Origin: CAZXFA01 sp964640085
GTDB taxonomy: Bacteria; Actinomycetota; UBA4738; HRBIN12
Direction of reading: 5' to 3'
DNA: 64,000 nucleotides
NCBI GenBank assembly: GCA_964640085.1
Contig: CAZXFA010000002.1
Location: forward strand, 62,001 to 126,000
Both the position numbers and the translations under genes were made by a program. Below are positions 1 through 8,300 of the stretch, one piece after another (position 1 is the stretch's first letter; each line of letters begins with the position of its first letter). Below the pieces are notes generated by a model. That model saw only the letters and a list, made by a program, of their open reading frames with translations, made no database searches and had not been told where the DNA came from.

Positions 1-2
1 CG

Positions 3-887
3 CATCTCGACGTCGGCGACGTCGACCAGGCCACACGGTGGCTCGACCGGGCCGCCGCGGTCGGCTCCGAGCATCCCACGCCTCTCCGCGCCCGGCGCCT
101 GGAGACCTGGCGGGGCCTGGCGCATGCGGCCGCAGGCGACCCGGACGGGATGCGACGGCACCTGGAGCGGGCCGTCGGGCTCGCGACCGAGGCCGGGCAG
201 CCGGCCGCCCGGTGCCAGACCCTCGCCCGGCTCGCGGTGCACGCGTCGCGCCTCGGCGCCGAGAGGGGGGACGACGAGTTGCTCGATCTCGCCGACCGGT
301 CGGCCCGCGAGGCGGCCGAGATGGCCCTCGACCTCTCCGGTCACCCGCCCTGGGGCGCGGAGGCCCAGGCGGCGCTCGCCACCGTCGCGCTCGCACGGGA
401 GCGCGAGGAGGAGGCCCTGGAGCACGCCCGGACGGCGATGGCCGCGGTCGAGGCGGCGATGCACGAGGATCTGTACCTGGACGTCGTCATCCCGGTGGCG
501 AGCGTCTTCCAGGCCACGGAGGCGCCGGAGTGGGGGAGCCTGCGCCCCTATCTCCAGCTGATCCTGGCGATGATCGCGCAACGTACGCTCGAAGAGGAGG
601 TGCGCGTGCGCTGGCTCCGGGGGCCGATCGGGAGCGAGCTGACCAGACTCGCGGGGCCGATCGCGACCGTGCCCTCCCCTGGGGAGGGCGAGGGCGCGTC
701 CGTCGACGAGGCGGACACCGAGCTGTTGCAGAGCCTGGTGCAGGGCAAAACCAACCGGGAGATCGCGGAGGAGCTCGGGATCGACGAGCCGACGGTCACC
801 CGCCGGCTGGGCGAGCTGTTCGCGCGGATCGGCGCCTCCTCCAGGGCCGAGGCCACTGCGTTCGCGTTCCACGAACGGGTGCTGTGA
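3..887 (+). CDS. LuxR-type transcriptional regulator, C-terminal part (5' end outside window)
   Basis: The reading frame is open to the left edge, so this is the C-terminal ~294 residues of a longer protein. The first ~200 residues are helical and Ala/Arg/Glu-rich, like the TPR-type segments of large ATPase (MalT/LAL or cyclase-type) regulators. The last ~60 residues are a GerE/LuxR helix-turn-helix, with TNREIAEELGIDEPTVTRRL as its core. Proteins of this shape usually carry an N-terminal AAA ATPase, with or without a cyclase domain, which I cannot see here. The stop lies 19 nt before the ferredoxin-cyclase gene, so the two may be cotranscribed. The effector and targets cannot be deduced. Confidence 0.8.
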   Translation, partial: HLDVGDVDQATRWLDRAAAVGSEHPTPLRARRLETWRGLAHAAAGDPDGMRRHLERAVGLATEAGQPAARCQTLARLAVHASRLGAERGDDELLDLADRSAREAAEMALDLSGHPPWGAEAQAALATVALAREREEEALEHARTAMAAVEAAMHEDLYLDVVIPVASVFQATEAPEWGSLRPYLQLILAMIAQRTLEEEVRVRWLRGPIGSELTRLAGPIATVPSPGEGEGASVDEADTELLQSLVQGKTNREIAEELGIDEPTVTRRLGELFARIGASSRAEATAFAFHERVL

Positions 888-906
888 TGGAGGAGGGAGG
901 TCGCTG

Positions 907-1638
907 ATGCTCCGGGCGCGCGTCGACCGTCACCGATGCATCGGGGCGGGCACCTGCATCACGATCGCGCCCACGGCCTTCGACTGGCACGAGGGCGCGC
1001 ACTCGAAGGCCGACGTGATCGACCCCTCGAGCGTCGAGGAGGACATGCTGCGGGAGGCGGCGCTCGCGTGTCCGACCGCGGCGATCACGGTCGAGGAGGT
1101 GGAGGAGCTCCTGCCGTGGCAGCTCCGCGGCAAGGAGGCGCCGCGCCGGGTCGAGAAGACGTTCATGTTCACCGACATCGAGCGCTCGACGGTCCTGGTC
1201 GAGGCGCTCGGGGACGAGGCGTGGCAGGGGGTGCTCCGCTGGCACGACGAGACGATCCGCTCGCTGTTCGCCCAGCACAAAGGGGAGGAGGTGGTCGCGA
1301 CCGGCGACGGGTTCTTCGTCGGGTTCGACTCCCCCGACGACGCCCTCTCGTGCGCCGTCGCGATCCAACGGCGCCTCGCCGAGCAGAGACGGACGCAGGG
1401 GTTCGCGCCGAAGGTCCGGATCGGCGTGCACGCCTCCGGCGCCACGCAGGTGGGCCGCAACTTCTCGGGCAAGGGGGTGCACGAGGCGGCGCGGATCGCC
1501 GCGCTCGCCGCCGGCGACCAGATCATCGCGAGTCGGTCCACCGCGGCCGAGGGACGGTTCCCCATCTCCAAGCCCAGGACCGAGACGCTGCGGGGAACGT
1601 CGGAGCCGATCGAGATCGTCACGGTGGATTGGAACTGA
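907..1638 (+). CDS. Ferredoxin-class III nucleotidyl cyclase fusion protein
   Basis: A 243-aa two-domain protein. Residues 1-65 form a small ferredoxin with Cys11, Cys17 and Cys55; the second cysteine of the usual CxxCxxC is Ala14, the pattern of actinobacterial [3Fe-4S] ferredoxins. Residues ~83-240 are a class III adenylate/guanylate cyclase domain with the metal aspartates Asp90 (FMFTDIERST) and Asp134 (GDGFFVGF). The transition-state Asn position is His192 (GKGVHEAARI), while Arg196 is kept. No membrane segment is seen, so it should be cytosolic. GGAGGAGGGAGG lies just before the ATG. A redox-sensing second-messenger enzyme is an inference from the fusion; loss of the Asn could also make it weakly active. 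Confidence 0.88.
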   Translation: MLRARVDRHRCIGAGTCITIAPTAFDWHEGAHSKADVIDPSSVEEDMLREAALACPTAAITVEEVEELLPWQLRGKEAPRRVEKTFMFTDIERSTVLVEALGDEAWQGVLRWHDETIRSLFAQHKGEEVVATGDGFFVGFDSPDDALSCAVAIQRRLAEQRRTQGFAPKVRIGVHASGATQVGRNFSGKGVHEAARIAALAAGDQIIASRSTAAEGRFPISKPRTETLRGTSEPIEIVTVDWN

Positions 1639-1650
1639 GCGCTCGCGGGT

Positions 1651-2802
1651 TCAGGCGTCCTCGATCAGCGCGACCGAGGCCGTGAACCCGTGCAGGAAGT
1701 TGCGGCCGCCCACCGGCCCGATCTCGCCCGCGCAGTTGAACCCCGCGAGCGGGATGCCGCCGAGCATCCCCGAGACGAGCGCGGCGTCGTGGTCAGGGAG
1801 CTCGAACAGTCGCGTCCCGCGACCGTTGCACGTGAACAGCAGGGCGCCGGCCGCGGGTGCCTCCTCGCCCTCCCGCTCGAGGAGCAGGCGGAGGTCCTCG
1901 TCGGCGGTGGCGGCGTCGCGGAGGTGGAAGCGCATCGTCTGCCCCACCTCCACCTCCTCCCCCACCGCGAGCGCGCCGCTCTGCGGGTCGACCCCGACCA
2001 CGTTGCGGATCAGGTAATCGCCGCGCCCCGGGTCGGCCTGGTACTCGTCGATCACCCGTCCCACGTGCAGGCCCTGCCCGACGAGCTCGCGGTCCTCGGG
2101 CGGCAGGACCGCGACGAGCTCCTGGAGCCGTTCGACAGGCGGCTTGCCGCCGAGCTCGGAGATGACGTTCCCCTCGCCCTTGGTGACCGTGAAGTCGTTC
2201 CCCACCGGGCGGCACCCCTGGGAGACGAGCGGACGGATGCGCGCGCCGTGGAGGCGCGCCCCGACCGCGCCCGCGTCGAGCACCTGCCCGTCCAGGAACA
2301 GGCGGGTCTGCCCGCGCGCCGTCGCACCGCTCGCCATCCCACCCATCATCACCGTGCCCGGCGACCGCTGGTTCAGGTGCCGCAGGAGCAGGTCGGCCGG
2401 GAAGGAGAACGGGTCCGCGATCAGCAGGTATGGATCGGCGACCCGGGGCTCGAACAGGTACCCGGCGAACACGCCGCCCTCGGAGGTGGACACGAACTCC
2501 ATGTGGAAGGTCTCCGCGGGTGCGGGGAGGGCGGCGAGCCAGACCGCGACCGCCGGCTCGTCCTCGACCTCCCGCGGCCCGCCCACCACGGTCTCGGCCA
2601 CGCACCCGATGATCCGTTCGGGTCCTGCTGCGTCGCGCAGGGTCTCGGAGACCGTCTCGGCGGCCGGGGCGTGGTGGCGCGAGGCCACGATCATCGCCAG
2701 CGATGCCGGGACATCGCCGAACCGATCCCGGGCCCCTTCGGCAGCCTCCCCGGTCGCGCGGACCGGATCGGGATCGGTCGAGAGGGCGGCGCCGATCTCC
2801 AT
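1651..2802 (-). CDS. FIST N/C-domain sensory protein
   Basis: A 383-aa protein with FIST_N and FIST_C character: GGMASG near the middle, a VVGVDPQSGALAVGE strand and a C-terminal GFNCAGEIGPVGGRNFLHGF signature. FIST proteins are cytosolic small-ligand sensors (amino-acid-like ligands proposed) often found near cyclases or other signalling domains. It converges on the ferredoxin-cyclase gene, 12 nt between stops. I chose ATG 2802 because TAGGGT lies 7 nt upstream, which fits a leaderless transcript, and because family-like sequence begins there. An upstream extension to 2961 has no family similarity. Confidence 0.85.
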   Translation of the reverse strand: MEIGAALSTDPDPVRATGEAAEGARDRFGDVPASLAMIVASRHHAPAAETVSETLRDAAGPERIIGCVAETVVGGPREVEDEPAVAVWLAALPAPAETFHMEFVSTSEGGVFAGYLFEPRVADPYLLIADPFSFPADLLLRHLNQRSPGTVMMGGMASGATARGQTRLFLDGQVLDAGAVGARLHGARIRPLVSQGCRPVGNDFTVTKGEGNVISELGGKPPVERLQELVAVLPPEDRELVGQGLHVGRVIDEYQADPGRGDYLIRNVVGVDPQSGALAVGEEVEVGQTMRFHLRDAATADEDLRLLLEREGEEAPAAGALLFTCNGRGTRLFELPDHDAALVSGMLGGIPLAGFNCAGEIGPVGGRNFLHGFTASVALIEDA

Positions 2803-2809
2803 CCCTTCG

Positions 2810-2815
2810 ACCCTA
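2810..2815 (-). promoter_or_regulatory. -10 box of the FIST gene (probable leaderless start)
   Basis: On the minus strand TAGGGT ends 7 nt before ATG 2802. This is the distance expected if transcription starts at the A of the ATG, and no separate ribosome binding site is needed. Confidence 0.5.
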
Positions 2816-2925
2816 CACGCGGTTCCGCCGATGCCCGTGGCTGGTTCGTCTCGGGACCACCCCACGGGGCCGGGCACCGGGGACCGCCCCCCGGGAAGAA
2901 GAGTGACAAGAACTGCCCAGCCGGG

Positions 2926-2954
2926 TTGACGCGTTCGGGGCTGGGCCATAGGGT
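2926..2954 (+). promoter_or_regulatory. Sigma-A-type promoter pointing towards the NmrA-like gene
   Basis: TTGACG at 2926-2931, a 17-nt spacer and TAGGGT at 2949-2954 make a near-consensus housekeeping promoter. The predicted start (~2961) is about 285 nt before the next gene, so the RNA has a long leader or ends as a small RNA. Confidence 0.6.
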
Positions 2955-2961
2955 TCGTCAC

Positions 2962-3246
2962 GAGAGACCGCTGGGGCCCTCGGGTTCCAGCGGTTTCTCA
3001 CATCCGGGGCAGGTTCCAGGCACCGGAAGCGCGCCGAGGCTCCGGGAGATCCCCCGGAGCTTGCCCCGCCGACGAGAGACGCGTAGGTTCTGCACGGTTC
3101 CGAGGGGTCCCCGGCACGCACGATGGTGGCATGCGAACGGCACGATGGGGCCACCACCCGTACGGGGAGCGCGTCCACATGGTCCGGTCGCTCGCGGCCA
3201 AGTCGCGGTTCGGATGGCAGGTATCCGCCGGGACGCCACGACCAGC
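2962..3246 (+). other. Long structured leader or small-RNA region upstream of the NmrA-like gene
   Basis: No convincing coding sequence lies in this stretch. It begins right after the predicted promoter with a hairpin: 2962-2974 pairs with 2987-2999 (13 bp, one G-U pair, 12-nt loop). A second hairpin pairs 3039-3046 with 3053-3060 (8 bp, 6-nt loop). This could be a cis-regulatory leader of the downstream gene or an independent small RNA. I do not recognise it as a known riboswitch. Confidence 0.4.
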
Positions 3247-4182
3247 ATGAACGCGCAGGAGCCCGTCCTCGTCACGGGCGCGAGCGGGTACGTGGGCGGT
3301 CGGCTCGTCGAGCGGCTGATGGTCGAGGCCGTGTCGGTCCGGGCCGCGGGCCGGCGACCGCGCGCGCTCCGGGCGCGCTGGCCGGGTATCGACGCCGTGA
3401 AGATGGACGTCTTCCGCCCCGAGACGATCGGGCCCGCCGTCGAAGGCGTCAGGGTCGCCTACTACTTCGTGCATTCGATGGCCGATGGCGAGGCCGGCTT
3501 CGAGGAACGCGACCGGATCGCCGCCGGTAACTTCGCCAAGGCTGCGCGTCGAGCCGGCGTCGAGACGATCGTGTACCTGGGTGGCCTCGGGATCGATGAC
3601 GACCGCCTCTCCCCCCACCTCGCGAGCCGTCACGAGACCGGACGGGTACTGGCCGAGCGCGGCCCGGCGGTGATCGAGCTTCGCGCGGGCATGGTGATCG
3701 GCGCCGGGAGTGCGTCGTTCCGGATGCTGGCCGACCTGGTCAGGCGGCTCCCGGCGATGGTCACCCCTCGCTGGGTCGAGACACGGTCGCAGCCGATCGC
3801 GATCGGCGACGTCTTGTCCTACCTCGACCGCGCTCGGGACCTCCCCGCGAGCTCCGCGATCGTCGAGATCGGAGGCGCCGACGTCCTCTCGTACCGGGAG
3901 ATGATGCGGCGCGTCGCGGCGCGTCGCGGACGGCGCCCGCTCATCGTGCCCGTCCCGGTCCTCACGCCGCGCCTGTCCTCGCTCTGGTGCGGGCTGGTGA
4001 CCTCCGTTCCGGCCTCGATCGCCCGGCCGCTGATCGAAGGCCTCCGGAACGAGACGATCGTGCGCGACGACACGGCCGCGCGGTGGTTCCCCGACGTCCA
4101 CCCAGTGGGGTTCGACGAGGCGGTCGAGCACGCCCTCGGCGAGGAAACGGTCGCCCGCGGCGTCGGCGGGACGAGCCTCTAG
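3247..4182 (+). CDS. NAD(P)-binding NmrA/YbjT-like atypical SDR
   Basis: A 311-aa Rossmann protein with the dinucleotide motif TGASGYVGG at residues 10-18 and the atypical-SDR pattern YLGGLG in place of a catalytic YxxxK. Residues ~115-290 match the NAD(P)H-binding epimerase-like family often annotated as NAD-dependent epimerase/dehydratase. The substrate is unknown; members act as reductases, quinone-linked proteins or redox sensors. The ATG at 3247 directly precedes the nucleotide motif. The 3' end overlaps the convergent OsmC gene by 4 nt. A long structured leader lies upstream. Confidence 0.82.
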   Translation: MNAQEPVLVTGASGYVGGRLVERLMVEAVSVRAAGRRPRALRARWPGIDAVKMDVFRPETIGPAVEGVRVAYYFVHSMADGEAGFEERDRIAAGNFAKAARRAGVETIVYLGGLGIDDDRLSPHLASRHETGRVLAERGPAVIELRAGMVIGAGSASFRMLADLVRRLPAMVTPRWVETRSQPIAIGDVLSYLDRARDLPASSAIVEIGGADVLSYREMMRRVAARRGRRPLIVPVPVLTPRLSSLWCGLVTSVPASIARPLIEGLRNETIVRDDTAARWFPDVHPVGFDEAVEHALGEETVARGVGGTSL

Positions 4183-4613
4183 GAGGCGAGCCGCGCCGTC
4201 ACGCTCAGCTCGACGTTCCCCTTGAGCGCGCCCGAGACCGGGCAGCCGTCCTTGGCGGTCTCGGCAGCCTGCCGGAACGCGTCCGCGGACAGCCCCGGCA
4301 CCCGGCCCTCGACCTCGAGCGCCGAGGCCGTGATCCCCGTACCCGGAACGAAGGTGACCGTCGCCGAGACGCTGAGGCTCTCGGGCGGGGTCCCGTCCGT
4401 GGCCAGCCCGTTCGACAGGGCCATCGAGAAGCAGGCGGCGTGGGCGGCCGCGATCAGTTCCTCGGGGCTCGTCAGCTCCGCCTGTCCCTCGCCGGTCCGG
4501 GCGGCCCACGAGACCCGCAGCGGCCCGAACGCCCCGCTCCCGACCCGCTCGATCGTCCCGCTCCCGCTCATGAGGTCGCCGTTCCAGGTGACCTCCGCGC
4601 GCTTGTCTGCCAT
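4179..4613 (-). CDS. OsmC/Ohr family peroxiredoxin
   Basis: 144 aa, the usual OsmC length. Both redox cysteines are present: Cys61 in HAACFSMAL and Cys124 in DGCPVSGAL, the pair that reduces organic hydroperoxides in OsmC/Ohr enzymes. The N-terminal strand MADKRAEVTWNGDLMSGSG is typical of the OsmC subgroup. The start ATG is preceded by AAGGGGG. It ends inside the stop region of the NmrA-like gene (4-nt convergent overlap). Confidence 0.9.
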   Translation of the reverse strand: MADKRAEVTWNGDLMSGSGTIERVGSGAFGPLRVSWAARTGEGQAELTSPEELIAAAHAACFSMALSNGLATDGTPPESLSVSATVTFVPGTGITASALEVEGRVPGLSADAFRQAAETAKDGCPVSGALKGNVELSVTARLAS

Positions 4614-4713
4614 CGGGTCCCCCTTCCGTTCCTGCGCCTTCTCACCCAGCCAACCAGGCGAAGCCAGCCTACGGCAAGGAACTGGGCCGAGCGCGGTCGG
4701 TGCGCGCCCGGCC

Positions 4714-5031
4714 TCAGCAGTCGGTGGCGGCGCGCAACGCCTCGCAGGGCTCGTCGCCCCTGTCCGGACCGATCGAGCCCATCCGTCGTACGAGCGAGGA
4801 CTTGAAGACGGTCAGGAGGTTGTCGAACGAGGCCACACACTCGGCCGGCAGACCCTCAGGGATCCCGAGGGGGACCTCCGTCGGGATGCCGCGGATCGTC
4901 CTGGTCACGGGGACGACCACGATCCGCTGGAGCACCGGGATGGCTTCATCGCGCGTAAGGACGAGGTACGGGCGTGGCTTCGCGTCCGGCACCTCCCCCC
5001 ACCAGATCTCGCCTCGGGCGGGCTCTACCAC
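4714..5031 (-). CDS. mazF: MazF/PemK-type endoribonuclease toxin
   Basis: 105 aa with the MazF fold signatures: RGEIWWGE at the N terminus, RPYLVLTRDEAIPVLQ, the VVPVTRTIRGIPTEVPL core and a SFDNLLTV motif. The family cleaves mRNA at short sequences. The GTG start at 5031 lies 7 nt inside the 3' end of the antitoxin gene, so the pair is translationally coupled in antitoxin-toxin order. The protein looks full length. Confidence 0.9.
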   Translation of the reverse strand: MVEPARGEIWWGEVPDAKPRPYLVLTRDEAIPVLQRIVVVPVTRTIRGIPTEVPLGIPEGLPAECVASFDNLLTVFKSSLVRRMGSIGPDRGDEPCEALRAATDC

Positions 5032-5297
5032 TGGAGACCCGATCCCTCCTCCTCGGCCTCGAGCGCGTGCAACGCGCGGACGGCGGTGGCCCGAACGTCC
5101 GGGTCGTCCTCCTGCGGCACGCGCTCGTACCCACGGGCGATCAGCTCGCCGATCCGTCGCCGCCGCTCCGCCTCGACAAGTGCTTGGAGCGCGGTCCGGA
5201 CCACCTCGGCCTTCGATCCGAACCGGCCCCGGGCCACCAGGTCCTCCAGATCCTCGGCGAGCGCGTCTGGGATGCGAATCGCGATCTGCTCTGACAT
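5025..5297 (-). CDS. Ribbon-helix-helix antitoxin of the MazF pair
   Basis: 90 aa. The N-terminal segment MSEQIAIRIPDALAEDLEDL, followed by GSKAEVVRTALQAL, is a ribbon-helix-helix DNA-binding domain. The acidic C-terminal half (YERVPQEDDPDVRA) is the likely toxin-binding tail. ATG 5297 is chosen because TATGCT lies 6 nt upstream, a leaderless start. Longer upstream reading frames run into the neighbouring promoter. The protein probably represses its own promoter, which is shared with the divergent cyclase gene. Confidence 0.85.
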   Translation of the reverse strand: MSEQIAIRIPDALAEDLEDLVARGRFGSKAEVVRTALQALVEAERRRRIGELIARGYERVPQEDDPDVRATAVRALHALEAEEEGSGLQW

Positions 5298-5303
5298 GCG
5301 GTC

Positions 5304-5355
5304 AGCATACCAAACGGAACCCCGAAGCGCCGCCTCTGCACCGGGGGCATACTGT
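5304..5355. promoter_or_regulatory. Back-to-back leaderless promoters (antitoxin and cyclase)
   Basis: On the minus strand TATGCT (5304-5309) sits 6 nt from the antitoxin ATG. On the plus strand TACTGT (5350-5355) sits 6 nt from the cyclase ATG. Only 64 nt separate the two start codons, so one bound repressor could control both directions. Confidence 0.5.
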
Positions 5356-5361
5356 TCCCCC

Positions 5362-8300
5362 ATGCTCTTCTGTCCCTCCTGCGGCGCGGGGAACCCCGAA
5401 GGGGCCCGGTTCTGCAACGCCTGCGGATCGGCGCTCGCCCAGCCCGAGCCGCGACGGAAGGAGCGCAAGTACGCGACAGCGCTGTTCGCGGACCTCGTGG
5501 GCTCCACCGCGCTCGCCGAGCGCGAGGACCCGGAGGTCGTCCAGGCGGTCGTGGGCGGAGCGTTCGACCGGCTGGCCGAGGAGATCTCGCGCTACGAGGG
5601 TCTGCTCGAGAAGTACATGGGCGACGCCGTGCTCGCCGTGTTCGGCGTCCCGCGGGCCCACGAGGACGACGCCGAGAGGGCGGTGCGTGCCGCGCTCGAG
5701 ATGCACGCGGTCCTGTCCGAGCTGAACCGCGGGTTCGCGGCCGAGGGCAAGCCGACGCTCGCGATGCGGATCGGCATCGAGGCGGGCGAGGTCCTGGTCG
5801 ACGTGGAGCGGGCCTCGGGCCCTCGCGACCGCATGCTCACGGGCGACGCCGTGAACACCGCCGCGCGCCTGCAGACCGCCGCCGACCCCGGCCAGATCGT
5901 GGTCGGGCCGGGCGTGTACGCGAGCACGAAGGAGGTCATCGAGTACCGCGAGCTCGCGCCGCTCGCCCTGAAGGGCAAGGCCGAGCCGGTGCCGGCGTGG
6001 CGGGCGCTCAGGATCAAGGCACGGACCCGCGGCGAGCGGCCGCGCCTGGGGCTCGAGGCGCGGTTGGTCGGACGCGACGAGGAGCTCGCGGTGCTCAAGC
6101 AGACGCTCCGACGCGTCGAGACGGAGGGCAGGCCCGCGTTCGTCACCGTCGTGGGGCCGGCCGGCGTCGGCAAGTCCCGCCTCGTCGCCGAGCTCGAGCA
6201 CTACGTCGAGGGGCTGCCGCAGATCGTCTACTGGCGGCGCGGCCGCTGCCTCGCCTACGGCAACACCTCCTACTCCGCCTTCGCCGACGCGATCAAGGCG
6301 CAGTGCGAGATCTTCGAGGACGACGCGGCCGAGGTCGCCGCGAAGAAGGCCGACAGCGCGGTGCGGGAGCTGTTCGGCGACGAGGGGGTGGGGCCGCAGA
6401 TCCGCGCGCTGGTGGGGGCCGGCGAGCCGCGCGGGTTGAGCCGCGAGGACCTGTTCGAGGCCTGGCGAAGGTTCCTCGAGCGGCTGGCGGCGCGCTACCC
6501 GCTCGTCGTGGTGCTCGACGACCTGCAATGGGCCGACGAGGGCCTGCTGGACTTCGTGGAGCACGTGGCCGATTGGGCGCAGGGTCCGATCATGCTCGTG
6601 GCGACCGCGCGGGCGGAACTGTTCGAGACCCGACCGACCTGGGGGGGCGGCAAGCGCAACGCCGCCTCGATCTACCTCGACCCGCTCACCGAAGCCGAGG
6701 GCGAGGCGATGCTGGACGACCTGCTCCCCGGCCCGCTCTCGCCCCAGCTCAAGCACACGATCGTCGAACGCAGCGAGGGGAATCCGCTCTACGTCGAGGA
6801 GATCGTCCGCAAGCTGATCGACGACGGCGTGCTCCGCGCGACCGAGGCCTCCCGCTGGGAGGTGGCGCTCCCCGTCGAGGACGTCGAGCTGCCGCGCTCG
6901 GTGCAGGGCCTGATCGCCGCGCGACTGGACGGCCTGCCCGAGGACGAGAAGGTCGTCCTGCAGGATGCGGCTGTCGTCGGCCGCGTGTTCTGGGTCGGCG
7001 CCGTCGCCGACCTCACCGGCCGGGGCGTGGGCGAGGTGCGCGACGCCGTCGGGCGCCTGCGGGTGAAGGAGCTCGTGGTGCCCCACGATCCCTCGTCGTT
7101 CTCCGACGAGCACGAGTTCTCGTTCCGCCACAACCTGATCCGCGACGGCGCGTACGAGTCGCTGCCCAAGACCCTCCGCGCCGACAAGCACGCGGGCGTC
7201 GCGCGGTGGGCCGAGCAGCGGGCGGGCGATCGGGCCGACGAGATCGCCGAGCTGATCGCCACCCACCTGCTCGAGGCGCTCCGGTACCTCGAGGAGCTCG
7301 GCGAGACCGGGGAGCGCCGCGACGAGCTGCGTCGGAGCGTGTTGCGGTGGACCGCGGCCGCCGGAGAGCGCGCCTCGGCCATGTGGCAGCGTGCGCAGGC
7401 GACCCGGTGGTTCCGCGAGGCCGAGCGCCTCGCCGACGAACTCGACGTGCCGGCCTCCGAACGGGTCGAGCTGATCCGGGCCCACGTGGTCGCCTCCTGG
7501 GACGCCGACCCTCTTGATGAAGGGCTGCGGATCCTGGGACGCGCGCTCGATGCGTATGAGGAGATCGGCGATCGGGTCGGTCTGGGCTGGGTCCGTGCGC
7601 GTCTCATCGTCCCGCTGCTCATGAAGGCACGCGATGAGGAGGCTGAGACCTCCGGCCGAACGGCAGTCGACATCCTTGAGCAGCTTGGAGAGAGCGAGGA
7701 GCTCGCCGACGCGCTGCACCGGCTCGGCTGGTACCTATGGCGCCGGGGACGGAACGACGAGGCGGAGCCGCTCCTGCGGCAGGCGGTCGCCATGGCCGAT
7801 CGCGTGCACTCACCGCAGGTCCATGCGGAGTCGACACAGACGCTCGCGGTCTGCCTCGTCCAGATGGGTCGCACCGCCGAGGGCACCGAGGTGATAGAGG
7901 AGGCCTATCGCCTCGCCAGGGACGTCGGCGAGTTCTCGAACCTGATGCGCTGCTATAACAACCTGCCCTCTCTTCTCGCCGACTACGTGTCCGACTTCGC
8001 GCGGGCCGAGGCCGTGCTGCGTGAGGGGCTCGAGCTCGCGCAGCGGGCCGGGGCCCGACAGCACGAAGGCTGGCTCACCGGCAGCGTCGGCGACGTCGCG
8101 TTCGATCTCGGCCGGCTCCAGGAGTCCGAGCAGCTACAGCGACAGGCGATCGAGCTGGCCCTCGAGGGGGGCGACGAGCCGCTCCGCGGCATGCGGATGA
8201 CCGGCCTCGCCTTCGTGCTCCTGTATCGGGGCCGTCTCGAGGAGGCCCAGGAACTCCTGCGGGCGGCGACCCCGATCCTGGAAGCGAACCCCGAGCCGCA

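Noticed and set aside
38..907. A 289-codon frame covering the first gene
   Set aside because: Its product is Arg/Gly/Pro low-complexity, whereas the overlapping frame ending at 887 contains a clear LuxR helix-turn-helix.
5302..7719. An 805-codon open frame on the minus strand
   Set aside because: Antisense to the zinc ribbon/cyclase/AAA gene, with no recognisable domain; composition is typical of shadow frames in GC-rich DNA.
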